Of a stretch of 64,000 nucleotides of DNA, positions 25,433-37,341 are shown piece after piece. The stretch's first letter is position 1; every line of letters starts with the position of its first letter. The notes beneath the pieces are model-generated. The model did no database searches, was not told where the DNA came from, and saw nothing but the letters and a program-made list of their open reading frames with translations. The position numbers and the translations under genes are program-made. Origin of the DNA: Saturnia japonica (lineage: Eukaryota > Arthropoda > Insecta > Lepidoptera > Saturniidae); NCBI GenBank assembly GCA_033032175.1, contig JAVKPJ010000073.1:1-64000 (forward strand), given 5' to 3'.

Positions 25433-28400
25433 TTACGGCGGCAGGAGGTCATTCCTGACCCTGCGCCGCCGGGTTCGTCGACCGCGGGAGGGGAGCTCTG
25501 ACGTCTGCTCCCTCTCCCTCTCCGCCGCCTCCTTTGCGAGCATGACGTCCTCGCAGAATGAGGCGACGGAGTTCCACCCGCTCTCACTCTCGACCATGGA
25601 TGAAACGACAGTCGGGAGCGAGAGATCGGGCCCTATAGCCGCGATAAGGTCACGGCGTGACGAGTCCCATGCGGGACAGGCGGCAAGTGTGTGCTGCGCG
25701 TTATCGACCGCGCAGCCACAATGATGGCACCCAGCTGTTGGCTCTCGGCCTATGCGACACAGGTAACTCCCGAAACATCCGTGTCCCGAGAGCACCTGCG
25801 TCAGCCGGAAGGTTAGGGTGCCGTGCCGCCTCCGTACCCATGCCGTCAAATGAGGCCTCACGGCCTGGATGGTCGTCACGCCGGCGCTGGGGTGCTCCAG
25901 TCGTCGGTCCCACTCCGCCATGACCAGGATCTGGTGGAGCTCTGTCCTACGCGCCTCGATCTCACGAGGCGCAGGTCGTCTTCCTCTCTCCAACGCCTCC
26001 CCGCGCCACCTGTAGAGCGACGCGAGGGCTTCCGCCTCCAGATCCCATGGCGGAGATCCGGCCAGTAGGGAGGCCGCCTCGTAGGAGATCGTGCGATATC
26101 CCCGGGCTGCTCTGACGGCCATCGCTCTCTGCGGTTTGCGCAGAGCGGCGATATTACGGGCCGCCAGGTTCTCAGCCCACACCGGGGCCCCGTAAAGGGC
26201 CATGGACCGCACAATCCCCATGTAGAGCCTTCGGCAAGCGGAATTTGGACCCCCCAGGTTGGGCAACAGCCGCGCTAACGCGGCCGCAGCGCCCATAAGA
26301 CGGGGGGTCAGCTGCCTGAAGTGCTCTACAAAGCCCCATCTGCTATCCAGAACGAGTCCAAGATATTTCATATTGGACTGGATGCCGATTGGGACGCCTC
26401 CCACGATGATCTGGGACCCTCTCGGTGGCGCATTCCGAGGCCCATGAAAACACAGAGCCTCAGATTTTTGCAGCGCCACGTTTAGTCCCAGACGCCGGAT
26501 CCGACCGACGACGTGTGCCACCCCAGCGGTTGCCAATATCGCAGCTTCGCGGTGCGACTTAGCTCTCGACGTGACCAATGTGTCGTCGGCATAACATACG
26601 ACACTGAGGCCACGGAGGAGCGCACCGCGCAACACCCAGTCGTATCCGATGTTCCAGAGAAGAGGGCCCAAAACTGACCCCTGGGGAACACCGGATACGA
26701 CGTCTCGCTGACACATTCCACTCCGACCCGGGAAGACTACATACCTCTCGGAGAGGTACGCCCCGACTATGCGGCGGAGGTAGGACGGCACTCCGTGAAA
26801 TCGGAGCGCCTCTCTAATTGTGGCCCAGGGCAAGGTGTTAAAGGCATTTGCGATGTCTAAAGACACCGCTATCACCACCTCGCCCCGAGCAATAGCCTCC
26901 TCCGCCAGACTCCTGACTTGCGCGATCGCATCAATCGTGGAGCGCCCTCTGCGGAAACCGAACTGGTTCGCCGCCAAATCCGGCCCCACGTGCGTTAAAT
27001 GGCCGACGAGGCGGTTTGCAATCACCCTCTCGAAGAGTTTGCCCACCTCGTCGAGCAGCACAATGGGGCGGTACGCGGACGGCGAGTCCGCCGGGCGCCC
27101 CGGCTTTTGGAGCAGGACTAGACGGCCGGTTTTCCACTTCAACGGAAACCGGCCCTGCTCCAGACACACGCTTAGGAGTCCCAATAGTCGGGGCTCGAGG
27201 ACCTCTTGGGCCAGGACCCACGCTCGACCAGGCAGGCCGTCGGGCCCTGGGGCGGTGTTTTTGGCCGCGAGGCGTTTCACCGCCGCCCTCAATTCTTCCC
27301 GGGTCACGTCGGGCACGTCGTCTCGGTCCACGTCGGGCTCGGCCGCGGGCGGAGCCATGTGGGGAGGTGAAAACTCCTCCCTGGAGGGAAACAGAGCGCT
27401 CACCACCTCCTCGAGGAACTCTGACTGGAGACTCTGGGTTACCGGTGGGGCCCATTGGCGAAGTTTGCCACGTACCATCCTGTACGGACGGCCCCACGGA
27501 TCCCGATTGAGCGTCTCCAGGAATTCCTCTCTGGCCAGAGCTTTTGCGCGCTTAATGGCCCGTCGGAGGGCGAGCTTAGCTGCTCTGTAACCCTCATGCA
27601 GCTCCGCCTCTCCGGGGCTTGCGACCTGCGAATGACGTCGTCTGCGCCTTATCCTGGTGTACTGGCGGCGCGCTGCTACGCAAAGTGCGCGCAGCTGCGC
27701 GATTTCAGCGTTCCACCAGTACACCTGGCGCTTAGCTGGACGACGCCCAACTCTCGGCATCGCCGCGTCACACATATGCGACACGGCGGCTCGCAGTCGC
27801 TCCGCCCCATCTTCGACATCGGCAGGCCTCTCGGGTGTTCCATCCATCACCCAGGCTTGCACGATGGCGGCCTCGAGGAACACCTCGCGATCGAGGCGTC
27901 CCAGAGCCCAACGTGGACTGTCCTCCTCAGGGCCTCTCGGGACCGGTCGTCCCGAGGTCTGGGCGGACACTTCGAACTGTATGTAAAGATGATCCGAAAG
28001 TGTCTCTACCCCCTCCAGGACTCTCCAGTCCCGAACACGGCGTGCTATTGCAGGGCTTGCGAACGATATGTCCACTATGGATTCGCCCTGCGGTCGCACG
28101 CACGTGTTTATTGAGCCCCTGTTAAGGACGAGTAGGCTTGATGTTACGGCCCACTCTTCCAGCGCCTCACCCCTATTATCCGTGGATGGGGAACCCCAAG
28201 CCGTAGATTTGGCGTTGAAGTCCCCGAGGACTAGGATGGGGTGAGGGTGGCTACCCGAGACGACAGTGCCCAACTCCACCAAGAATGCCTCAAATTCGGC
28301 GAGACTCCACCGAGGGGGTGCATACACCCCCACCACCACAACGTCGCCGAGACGCGCCGCCACGTATCCCTGACCCTCCTTGATGTTAGTGAAGGGCGGG

Positions 28401-28591
28401 GAGCCGGCGGCGGGCTGGGAAATGATGGCCACCGAGCTATCTCGATTACCCGCCCAGTTATCTCGGGGCGGCACGAAGTATGGCTCGGCTATCACGGCGA
28501 CGCTGATTGACCACTGTGCCATGCTTTGGACTAACAAGTCCTGCGCACTGGCACAATGGTTCAGATTCCCTTGGAGGAGACGGATGGCCAT
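25433..28591 (-). CDS. ORF2: endonuclease / reverse transcriptase (1052 aa)
   Basis: Endonuclease: QGNLN with Asn9, AVIAEPY with Glu36, GDFNAKS with Asp124 and Asn126, SDH at 199-201. Reverse transcriptase: SLDIANAF with Asp near 579, GVPQGSVLGPLLWNI, YADD near 665-668. C-terminal CX2CX8HX4C (CHHC...QHTLAAC) near 953-970, then an Arg-rich tail (RGRRTRRRR). All catalytic residues expected of an R1-clade enzyme are present. The start lies two bases after the ORF1 stop (TAATAATG on the - strand), suggesting termination-reinitiation. This enzyme is a plausible trans-acting partner for the gag-only and non-coding elements. Confidence 0.95.
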   Translation of the reverse strand: MAIRLLQGNLNHCASAQDLLVQSMAQWSISVAVIAEPYFVPPRDNWAGNRDSSVAIISQPAAGSPPFTNIKEGQGYVAARLGDVVVVGVYAPPRWSLAEFEAFLVELGTVVSGSHPHPILVLGDFNAKSTAWGSPSTDNRGEALEEWAVTSSLLVLNRGSINTCVRPQGESIVDISFASPAIARRVRDWRVLEGVETLSDHLYIQFEVSAQTSGRPVPRGPEEDSPRWALGRLDREVFLEAAIVQAWVMDGTPERPADVEDGAERLRAAVSHMCDAAMPRVGRRPAKRQVYWWNAEIAQLRALCVAARRQYTRIRRRRRHSQVASPGEAELHEGYRAAKLALRRAIKRAKALAREEFLETLNRDPWGRPYRMVRGKLRQWAPPVTQSLQSEFLEEVVSALFPSREEFSPPHMAPPAAEPDVDRDDVPDVTREELRAAVKRLAAKNTAPGPDGLPGRAWVLAQEVLEPRLLGLLSVCLEQGRFPLKWKTGRLVLLQKPGRPADSPSAYRPIVLLDEVGKLFERVIANRLVGHLTHVGPDLAANQFGFRRGRSTIDAIAQVRSLAEEAIARGEVVIAVSLDIANAFNTLPWATIREALRFHGVPSYLRRIVGAYLSERYVVFPGRSGMCQRDVVSGVPQGSVLGPLLWNIGYDWVLRGALLRGLSVVCYADDTLVTSRAKSHREAAILATAGVAHVVGRIRRLGLNVALQKSEALCFHGPRNAPPRGSQIIVGGVPIGIQSNMKYLGLVLDSRWGFVEHFRQLTPRLMGAAAALARLLPNLGGPNSACRRLYMGIVRSMALYGAPVWAENLAARNIAALRKPQRAMAVRAARGYRTISYEAASLLAGSPPWDLEAEALASLYRWRGEALERGRRPAPREIEARRTELHQILVMAEWDRRLEHPSAGVTTIQAVRPHLTAWVRRRHGTLTFRLTQVLSGHGCFGSYLCRIGREPTAGCHHCGCAVDNAQHTLAACPAWDSSRRDLIAAIGPDLSLPTVVSSMVESESGWNSVASFCEDVMLAKEAAEREREQTSELPSRGRRTRRRRVRNDLLPP

Positions 28592-28593
28592 TA

Positions 28594-30930
28594 TTAACTG
28601 GTTTGTTCCATCTCCTCCGTCTGGACCGTCGTCGGCGCTTTAGGAACAGCCGACGAGGTCAGGAGCTGTGTCGGGGCTTTTCCCCTCCTTCCCCTTCTTC
28701 CTTTCTTCGTCTTGGGTGTCGGCTCAACACAAGCTCTGCTGCCCATCCGATGTCCCGTCGGTTTATTCGCTCGTGCGCATACAGCGCAATGCGGATCCGC
28801 TGTACAACCTCCAGCTTTGTGGCCCGGCTGACTACAGCGATAACACAGCTGACTGTAGTCAACTTCGCAAGGACATTTTACCCCTACGTGGCCACTCTGG
28901 AAGCAACGGAAACACCGTTGTGGGCGAGGCTGCAGGATCTTCACCCGCGCCGACACCCATCCCACCAGTAACCGTCGGCCATCGCCAAGCTTCTTTGCTG
29001 TCGCTATTGGACAGGTTACTATAGCTGTTCCTGTCCCATCAGGTCCAGGACGCGGGTCGCTACATTTCACTTGTCCAGGCGGGCATTCCCCAGCTGAGGC
29101 GACGGCTGCGATTAGTTTCTCGACCGTGACCGAGTCGTCGAGTCCTGAGATGCGCACGCTTGCGCTTCTTACCGGCCTGGATACCCTAATATCCTCCACT
29201 GGGAAGGACAGCCTAATTTTATCTGCCAGCGCATCAGCCTTTTCGTTGCTGTCGGCGCCGGGTAACTCCAGTATGGCTGCTCCTGTCACCGCCCTCCTGT
29301 AGTTAACGCCCTCAATTCCGAGGCTGCCGAGGTCCACGCTTTCCCAGGTCTTCGCCAGTACCTCCTTATATGTAAGACCTCTCGTTGCCGCCTCCGACTG
29401 CAGCGTGATCACCACTGCAGTGGATTTCGGGGAACGAATCTTACGGGTCTTCTTACCCTTTTTCTTAGGAGGCGCTGCCTTGGGCTTGGCCTTCTTTGAT
29501 ATAGCCGCCTTTTTACCCCCCTTACCGACTAATACCCATTCCCCCTCGGAGGACTTGGGAGCAGCTAACTTCTCGCTGTAGGAGGGGGGACGAGAATCGG
29601 GTGCAGCCGACTTTGGTATTGCTTTCCCTACCTTCTGGCTGCTCTTCTTCGCAGTCGCTTGCCGGGAGTCTGCCAGCCGTGGAGGCCGAGTTTCGGGAGC
29701 TAGCGGTTTCGCCGTGAGCTGTGCAGCCTTTCTATCCGCCGCTAAAGGAGGGCGGAGTCGTTGTTCCGGGAGGAGCCTATCCTCCAACGCCTCGAAGCGC
29801 GCACTCATTATATTGAGAATCTCCCTAAATTTCCCATCAATATCCGAAGTGCCGCTCCGAGGACGCCCTTGTTGCCTCTGCGGCAAAGGAGGAAACTCTT
29901 CCCTCGAAAGCCTTCTTGGAGGTGAAGAGGGTGTCGCGACAACGGAAGAGACGTTGGGTTCGGGCACTGGCATGCGGACCTTCAAGAAGTCCGCTCTTAA
30001 CTCCGCGAGCTCTTTGCGGAGCTCTGCCAGTTCTTCTGCCTGTCTTCTGTTTGTCTCCTCTACCCGCGTGTATGCAGCTTGGACCCTCTCCAACTCCTCA
30101 GTGGTGGTCCGACTACTATATTTTACGACTGCGTCCTTAATGGACGCAGCCGCATCTTTGAGGGCTTTTGTAAACGTGCCCTTCAAGTTGTGTGATTTTT
30201 GGGCAACTTTAAGGATCACCTCAACGTCACCCATCACCCTCTCGGTTAATTGAGAGGAGAGCTCCTCCTCCGGGGCGGTGGCGATCTCTTTCGAAGCCCT
30301 ACTGTGGCACGCACGTGAAGCCATCCTTGCCACGTCCTCCTCGGCTGCGAGTCGGATACCCTCCTCTTTAAGACGCAGGTACTCGGATTGTAGCTTTACC
30401 ATCCCGACGTATTCCCCAGTTGTTGGAGGGCGACCTCTGCCTCTTTTAGTGACCGCGACCTTCTTTAGGGCTGGAGAGGACTCATCTACCGACGCCGGGT
30501 CCGACGGTTGCGGAGGGTCAGGGTCTTCTGGCTTCCTTTTCCTTCGCCAAAAGGTACCGCTAGGAATATCGTCATCAGACATAACCGATACCATTGTGCC
30601 TACGCTGGAATTACTAGTAACCGATAAGCGGTCCAACGATGCACTCCTCTCAATGATTACAACGGGCACAACCGTCCCGCTATGACTTTCCTTTTCTGGC
30701 TCTACGACACCAGACTTCGGGACACTACCCGCTCCCGTACCATATTTATCCAAATCGCATGCAGAATCAAAAGTCAATGATCTTGCCAAGGTTGTCGTTG
30801 TTAAATCGGAATCACGCAAAATTTTGCCCCCCCCAGAAAACGTGGGGCAGCCCGAGCTAAGCTCGGGGAGGGATTCTCCATTTCTGGTACCCTCCTGGGG
30901 TAGTGATTTTTGGAATCTTGCACTATCCAT
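28594..30930 (-). CDS. ORF1 (gag-like zinc-knuckle protein, 778 aa)
   Basis: Starts MDSARFQKSLPQEGT, with the structured module translated in frame (SGCPTFSGGGKILRDS). It is followed by SLDRLSVTSNSS, an AT-hook-like KRGRGRPP, a coiled coil near 277-318 (LERVQAAYTRVEETNRR...), a Lys/Pro-rich linker, the conserved domain, and zinc knuckles near 672-735 (CFRCFQSGHVGVKC, CYRCSQPGHKAGGC, CAVC...H...C). Expected to coat element RNA and help reach telomeres. The best reference ORF1 in the window, with no interruption. Confidence 0.93.
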   Translation of the reverse strand: MDSARFQKSLPQEGTRNGESLPELSSGCPTFSGGGKILRDSDLTTTTLARSLTFDSACDLDKYGTGAGSVPKSGVVEPEKESHSGTVVPVVIIERSASLDRLSVTSNSSVGTMVSVMSDDDIPSGTFWRRKRKPEDPDPPQPSDPASVDESSPALKKVAVTKRGRGRPPTTGEYVGMVKLQSEYLRLKEEGIRLAAEEDVARMASRACHSRASKEIATAPEEELSSQLTERVMGDVEVILKVAQKSHNLKGTFTKALKDAAASIKDAVVKYSSRTTTEELERVQAAYTRVEETNRRQAEELAELRKELAELRADFLKVRMPVPEPNVSSVVATPSSPPRRLSREEFPPLPQRQQGRPRSGTSDIDGKFREILNIMSARFEALEDRLLPEQRLRPPLAADRKAAQLTAKPLAPETRPPRLADSRQATAKKSSQKVGKAIPKSAAPDSRPPSYSEKLAAPKSSEGEWVLVGKGGKKAAISKKAKPKAAPPKKKGKKTRKIRSPKSTAVVITLQSEAATRGLTYKEVLAKTWESVDLGSLGIEGVNYRRAVTGAAILELPGADSNEKADALADKIRLSFPVEDIRVSRPVRSASVRISGLDDSVTVEKLIAAVASAGECPPGQVKCSDPRPGPDGTGTAIVTCPIATAKKLGDGRRLLVGWVSARVKILQPRPQRCFRCFQSGHVGVKCPCEVDYSQLCYRCSQPGHKAGGCTADPHCAVCARANKPTGHRMGSRACVEPTPKTKKGRRGRRGKAPTQLLTSSAVPKAPTTVQTEEMEQTS

Positions 30931-31294
30931 CTTCGTTACTTACTTTCCGTCTAGTTCGCAGTGCGCCAGCCGGGATCGGTATGAAGGCAACCAATCCCGC
31001 CAGCCGCTCTCCGGAACTGGGCCCTTGGGACTCAACTTGAGCCCTCATCGGCCCCAACCCGGTACTGAGTGCGCTGCTCACACGCCACACCCAGGAGTGT
31101 TTATCGGCTCTCCAGCCTAGATCCGTAGTGTTCAGCGAGACAGGGTCACCTCGAGAAGGATGTGGTTCTTCACCACGCACTACGGTCTTGAGGTGGCAGG
31201 CTAAGGCTCTCTCCGAAAGGAAAGAGCTGTATTGCGCCTGTGGGTCCACCCCCTGCAGATCAGAGATACAAGTACCTCATCACGCCTGCTCGAC

Positions 31295-31336
<42 letters not shown>

Positions 31337-31660
31337 GTGGGGAAATCCTACATGGATCCGCCTCCCGAGCCGGGCAGCTCGAGAGGGGTATGTCAGACTC
31401 TTACTGACTAAAACCCCACGGTGTTCCTCTTTCACCCATTTGGCCGGGGAGTAGGGACAGCTTGCGCATTACTTCTACTCGCCCGACGGGTGTAGGCCCC
31501 TCATAAGGGGCCACCTTCAGCGGTCTGAGGGGTCGAGGTGTGTGACACCCTCCGACGAACCTACGAGGGGCGCATCGAACACTGATGCGCCACGCCTCGG
31601 GCCTGTGCATTAGCTGCAAGGGCGAAGGACGTGCCCGCGTCCGACACCCGCAGGCCGTTT

Positions 31661-34600
31661 TTACGGCGGCTGTAGGTCATCCCTGACCCGTCGCCGCCGT
31701 ACGGTTCGTCGACCGCGGGAGGGGAGCTGTGATGCCTGCTCCCTCTCCCTCTCCGCCGCCTCCTTAGTGAGCAGAACGTCCTCGCAGAATGAGGCGACGG
31801 AGTTCCATCCGGTCTCGCTCTCGACCATGGACTTCACAACAGTCGAGAGCGAGAGATCCAGGCCAATCACCGCGACGAGCTCGCGGCGTGGCGTTTCCCA
31901 GGCGGGACATTCTTCGAGGGTGTGCTGCGCGGTGTCCCTCGCACAGCCACAATGGTGGCACCCTGCAGTCGGTTCCCGGCCTATACGACACAGGTAGCTC
32001 CCGAAACAGCCGTGTCCCGAGAGCACCTGCGTTAGCCGGAATGTCAGGGTGCCGTGCCGCCTGGTTAGCCATTCGGCCAATATGGGCCGAACGGCATCCA
32101 CTGTTGCCACGCCCGAGCTCGGTCGCTCAAGTCGTCGGCGCCACTCGTCCACCACTAGGACCTGGTGGAACTGTGACCTCAGCGCCTCAATTTCCCGAGG
32201 CGCGAGTCGTAAGCCTTGCTCCAGCGCCTCCACGCGTCGAAGATACAGAGACGCGTGGGCTCTCGCCTCCAGGTCCCAGGGTGGGGATCCGGCTAGAAGG
32301 GAGGCCGCCTCGAAAGAGATCGTGCGGTACCCACGGGTGGCCCTTATAGACATCGCCCGCTGCGGTCTTCGCAATTGGGCAATATTCGTGGCCGTCAGGC
32401 CGTAGGCCCATACGGGTGCCCCGTACAAGGCCATAGACCGCACGATTCCTAGGTACAGCTTCCGGCAAGAGGAATTAGGCCCCCCCATGTTCGGCAGCAG
32501 TCGGGCTAACGCACCAGCTGCGCTCATGAGACGGGGAGCCAGTTGCCGGAAGTGCTCTTCGAAGGTCCATCGGCTATCGAGGACGAGGCCGAGATACTTC
32601 ATGGACGACTCGACACCGATGGACACGCCTCCCACGACAATCTGGGATCCTTGAGGCGGCGCATTCCGAGGCCCATGGAAGAACAGAGCCTCGGATTTAC
32701 GCAGCGCCACCTCCAGTCCCAGTCGCCGGATCCTTCCAACGACTTGAGCGACACACGCTGTCGCTAACATCATTGCGTCGCGGTGCGTCTTCCCCCGGGC
32801 TAACACCAGCGTGTCATCAGCGTAGCACACGACGCTAGCGCCTCGAAGGAGCGCACCGCGCAACACCCAGTCGTATCCGATGTTCCAGAGTAAGGGCCCT
32901 AGCACTGACCCCTGGGGAACACCGGATACGACGTCTCGCCGACTCATCCTTCTTGACCCGGGAAGGTTACGTACCTCTCACTGAGGTACGCCCCGACTAT
33001 GCGGCGGAGGTAGGTCGGCACTCCATGAAAACGGAGTGCCTCTCTAATTGTAGCCCAGGGCAAGGTGTTAAAAGCGTTGGCGATGTCAAGAGACACCGCC
33101 AGTACTACCTCGCCCCGAGCAATTGCTTCCTCCGCCTGGATCTTCACACGCATTATGGCGTCGATTGTGGAGCGCCCCTGGCGGAAGCCATACTGGTTAT
33201 CCGCCAGATCCGGCCCTATTGTTGTTAAGTGCTGGACGAGGCGGACTGCGATTATCCGCTCGCAGAGCTTCGCCACCTCGTCCAACAGCACTATGGGCCG
33301 GTATGCGGACGGAGAGTCCGCAGGGCGCCCCGCTTTCCTGAGCAGGACCAGCTTGCCGGTTTTCCATAAACTTGGAAACCGGCCCTGCTGAAGACACGCC
33401 GTGAAGATTCCCAAAAGCCGGGGCTCGAGGGCCTCTTGAGCCAGGACCCATGCACGACCAGGTATGCCGTCAGGTCCTGGGGCGGTGTTTTTCGCTTGCA
33501 TGCGTTTCACCGCCGCCCTCAACTCTTCCCGGGTCACCTCGGGGACCTCGTTGTCGTCGCCAGAGTGGTCCGAGTTGGGCGCAGCCATAGGCGGAGCCAT
33601 CTGCGGTGGCGTGTGCTCCACCCTTGAGGGGAACAGAGCGGCCACCACCTCTTGGAGGAGCTGTGGCTCAAGACTCTGGGTTACCGGGGGGGGCCCACTG
33701 ACGTAACTTGCCACGTACCATTCGGTACGGGCGCCCCCACGGGTCCCGATTGAGCGTCTCCAGCAGCTCCTCTCTGGCTAGAGCCTTCGATTGCTCGATA
33801 GCCTTACGGAGGGCCACTTTGGCCGCTCTGTACTCCTCGTAGAGCTCCTCCTCCGTAGAAGACGCGGACTGCACGCGGCCTCGCCTGCGTCGCTCCCTGG
33901 TGTACCGGCGTCGGACAGCCACACACGCTACGCGCAATTGCGCGATTTCATCAGTCCACCAGTACACTTGACGCCTGGCGGGTATCGGCCCCCTTAATTC
34001 GGGGCATTGCCGCGTCGCAGACCCGTGTCATTTCCTCTCGCAGCTGCCCCGCCTCTTCGTCGACGTCTGCAGCCCGTCGGATGGTTCGTCAGTCACCCAG
34101 GCCTGCAAGACGGATGCCTCCAGAAGTGCCTCACGATCGAGGCGCTTTCAACGCCCAACAACGCGGGACCCTGCTCTGCGGGGGTCCTCCGGACTGGTTC
34201 CACCCGAAGTTTTGGGTGGAGATGTCGAACCGTATATATCGGTGGTCCGACAACGTCTCCACCCCCTCAAGGACTTTTCAGCCCGAAATACGGCGCGCTA
34301 AAGCAGGACTAGCGAATGTGAGGTCCACTATTGAACCGCCCTGCTGTCGCACGCACGTGTTGACAGACCCCCGATTAAGAAGAAGCAGGCCCGTTCCGAT
34401 GGCCCACTCCTCCAAGCCCGCCCCTGGCGTCCGTGGACGGGGAACTCCAAGCCGTTGACTTTGCGTTGAAGTCCCCGAGAACTAGGACGGGGCGAGGATT
34501 ACTGCGACCGACAACGCTGCCTAACTCCCCGAGGAGACCCTCGAAGTCGGTGAACTTCTACTTGGGGGTGCATACACCCCCACTACCACCACGTCACCGA

Positions 34601-34840
34601 AATGTGCTACTGCGTACCCCCGACCCCTCGAGATGTTAGAGAAAGGCAGGCACCAGCAGCGGCCTGGGACACTAAGGCCACCGAGCCGTCCAGATCGCTC
34701 ACCCAGTTATCGGCGGGTGGGACAAAGTACGGCTCAGCCATCACGGCGACGTGGATCAACCCCTGCGCCATACTCTGTAACATGAGGTCCTGAGCTCTGG
34801 CGCAGTGGTTGAGATTACCTTGAAGAAAATGGAGTGCCAT
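31661..34840 (-). pseudogene. ORF2 pseudogene (endonuclease / reverse transcriptase)
   Basis: Recognisable along the full length but split among frames: endonuclease start MALHFLQGNLNHCARAQDL at 34840, palm segments at 32944-33714 and 31661-32947 with LDIANAF, GVPQGSVLGPLLWNI and YADD, and the C-terminal CHHC motif. Several one-base indels break it in the endonuclease and linker parts; 32944 and 32947 mark another break in the palm. The start at 34840, five codons inside the longest frame, is chosen because it restores the TAA-TA-ATG spacing seen in E10. Confidence 0.85.
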
Positions 34841-34842
34841 TA

Positions 34843-37341
34843 TAATTGATGACATTCCATTTCTGCCTCCTGGGACATTGCCGGCGTCTGAGTATCCACC
34901 GGCAACGTTACGGGCTGAGAGGGACCCTTGCCCCTCTTCCTGCCTCTTCTCTTGGCCCCCTTACTGGTTGCGGCGCAGGCTTCCCGCAAGCCCTGCTGCC
35001 CACTCGATGATCGGCGGGCTTGTTATCGGCAGCGCATACCGCACAATAAGGAACGGCTTCACACCCACCGGCTTTGTGCCCCGGTTGACTACAGCGAAAC
35101 ACAATTCACTGCAGTCAACTTTACAGGTGCACTTGACACCTAGGTGCCCACCTTGGAGGCACCTGAAGCACCTTGTAGGCCGGGGTGGCAGGACTTTCAA
35201 TTGCGCCGAAACCCAGCCAATAAGGAGGCGGCGGCCATCACCCAGCCTTTTTGCTGCATCTACCGGACAAGACACCACGGACGTCCACAGTCCCCTTAAC
35301 CCGGGACGGACGCCGTTCGTTTTGATTTGGTCCGGTGAACACCCTGCAGTTTCAGCGACCGCAGCGACCACTTCTTCCGCCGTAACAGACTCATCCAAGC
35401 CCGTGATGCGCACGTCAGCACATCTCATGGGCCTGGAGACTTTGACGCCTTCGGCGGGGACGGCTTCTCTTATCTTGGCCGCCAATACATCCGCCTTTTC
35501 GCTACTTGTAGCGCCAGGTATCGTCAGGAGGTAGCCTCCAGTTGCTGCTTTTCGCCACCGGATACCGGAAATACCGATGTCAGCCATCCTTACATCAGCC
35601 TTGATTTTCTGAGGACCTCCAAGTAGGAGAGTCCTCTTTTCTGCGCCTCCGGCTGCACTGTGACCGACACTGCAGTAGTTTTCGGTGACCGGAGTTTAGT
35701 AGTCTTCTCCTTCTTCGAGGTCGACTTTTTCTTCTTTTTCTTCGGCTTCTCAGGCCGGCCGTTCTTTCCAACCAGCACCCATTCCCCCTCCGCAGGTTTA
35801 GATGCCGATGTTTCTTTTCTGCTCGTAGAAGGGGCTTGTGTTGCTGGCTTGGCTGCAACTTATCCCCTTTTTCCCTGCTGACTTTTGAGGAACAGGGACC
35901 TCAGACGGCCGCGCTTCCAGAGCAGCTACAGTTTTGGCCGCTATTTGTTCGGCTTTTCTGTCTGCAGCCAGAGGTGGTCGGAGTCGTTTCTCTGGCTGGA
36001 GCCTATCTTGGAAAGAATCCAGCGGGCAGTCATGATGTTCATCACTCTCTGCACCGCCTGGTCTAACACCTCTACTGTAACCACTGCCGAAGAGTCAGTT
36101 TGAGGCCCCACTTGGCGAGGCTTCGGCAGTGGGGAAAGTCCTCCCGTGCCACAGCTAACCTTTTAGGAACTGGAAGAGAGGCAGACCCCGAAAATGTGGC
36201 AGTTGCAGGACTGGGCACCTCTCTCAACACAGGCACCAGAGAGCCGGCCTTTGCCATCTCAGACCTTACGTCCGCGAGCTCTTTACGGAGCTCTGCCACT
36301 TCTTCCGCCTGCTTGGAGTACCTCTCCTCTAAACTCGTGTAGGCAGCCTGGACCCTCACCAACTCTTCCGAGGTAGTCCGGCTGCTAAATTCTTGTATCG
36401 CCACTGTGATAGACGCCGCTGCATCCTTCAGGGCCTTCTGGAATGTGCCCTTGAGGTTATGGGATTTTTGGGCAACTTTCAGAATAACCTCTATGTCACC
36501 CAGAACCCTCTTATTCAATTGACAGGCTAGTTCCTCCACGGGGGCAGGGGCAGCATTTCCCTTCGCTGCACGCTCAAGTCGCGCCCGAGAGGCTAGCTCC
36601 GCCACCTCCTCCTCGCTGAGAGACGGATTTCCTCCTCCTTGAGTTTTAGGTATCGCTCCTTTGCTGCTGCCATACCCGCATACTCCCAGTGGTGATGGGA
36701 CGCCCTCTACCTCGCTTTGGAGACATAACACGAGGCCTCGTTGTTTCTTCAATCTCGTCACCAGAAACCGAATCCGCAGCCGGTTTCCGTTTTCGGAAAA
36801 ACCTGCTCATATGAGGGGACAGTCCACCTTCAGCAGATTCCACAGTCCCATCGTGTCTGCGCTATTTTCACTCCCGTCTGAAAAATTTCGACGGAGAGAC
36901 GATCAATAGAAGCATTCCTCGTTAAAACTACAATCGGTGTAATCGGTGGTCCTGTTCAAAGCCATAGTCGTCGTTAAATCTTCACCTTGCAAATTGTGCC
37001 CCCCCAGAAAACGCGGGGCAGCCCGGGCTAGGCCCGGAGAGGGATTCTCCTGCTCCATTGGAGCCGGTACCCTCCTGGGTAGTTCATTTTTTAATTTTGC
37101 ACTATCCATGTTTCCTTCCATTATATCAGTGGTCCGTGTGCATGCCAGAGTCGTCGTGGAATGTTCCTGATCGGTAATCCATTTTCGTACCAAAGTCTTC
37201 GTATCTAAATTCAGTTCATGTACAAATTTGCCCCCCCCCCAGAAAACGTGGGGCAGCCCGGGCTAAGCCCGGGAGGGATTCTCCAACTCCTGAGGAGCTG
37301 GTACCCTCCTGGGTAGTTGTATTTTATTTCGTACACTCCAT
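34843..37341 (-). pseudogene. ORF1 pseudogene (gag-like)
   Basis: Pieces in different frames: MECTK start with two modules (36994-37316), a GRGRPITTG hook near 36700, the coiled coil within 36072-36761 (VQAAYTSLEERYSKQ), KKKKKKSTSKK near 35700, the conserved domain 34961-35587, and zinc knuckles near 34980-35180, of which the second is frameshifted (CFRCLQGGHLGVKC intact). Too many indels to be functional as written. Confidence 0.85.

Larger units (their letters stand above)
25079..31297 (-). mobile_element. E10: full-length, apparently intact two-ORF element
   Basis: Poly(A) 25079-25106, 3' UTR 25107-25432, ORF2 25433-28591, ORF1 28594-30930, 5' leader 30931-31297. The only two-ORF element here with the module, ORF1 and ORF2 all in one uninterrupted arrangement, so it is the best candidate for an active source copy. 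Its 5' end (GGGGTCGAGC on the - strand) touches the poly(A) of E11 with no telomeric repeat between. Confidence 0.95.

Noticed and set aside
26820..27590. Long + strand open frames (for example 256 aa here, 273 aa at 58077-58898, 267 aa at 21819-22622)
   Set aside because: They lie opposite ORF1, ORF2 or leaders, some read through poly(T) as poly-Phe, and they show no domain of their own; they are shadows of GC-rich coding sequence.
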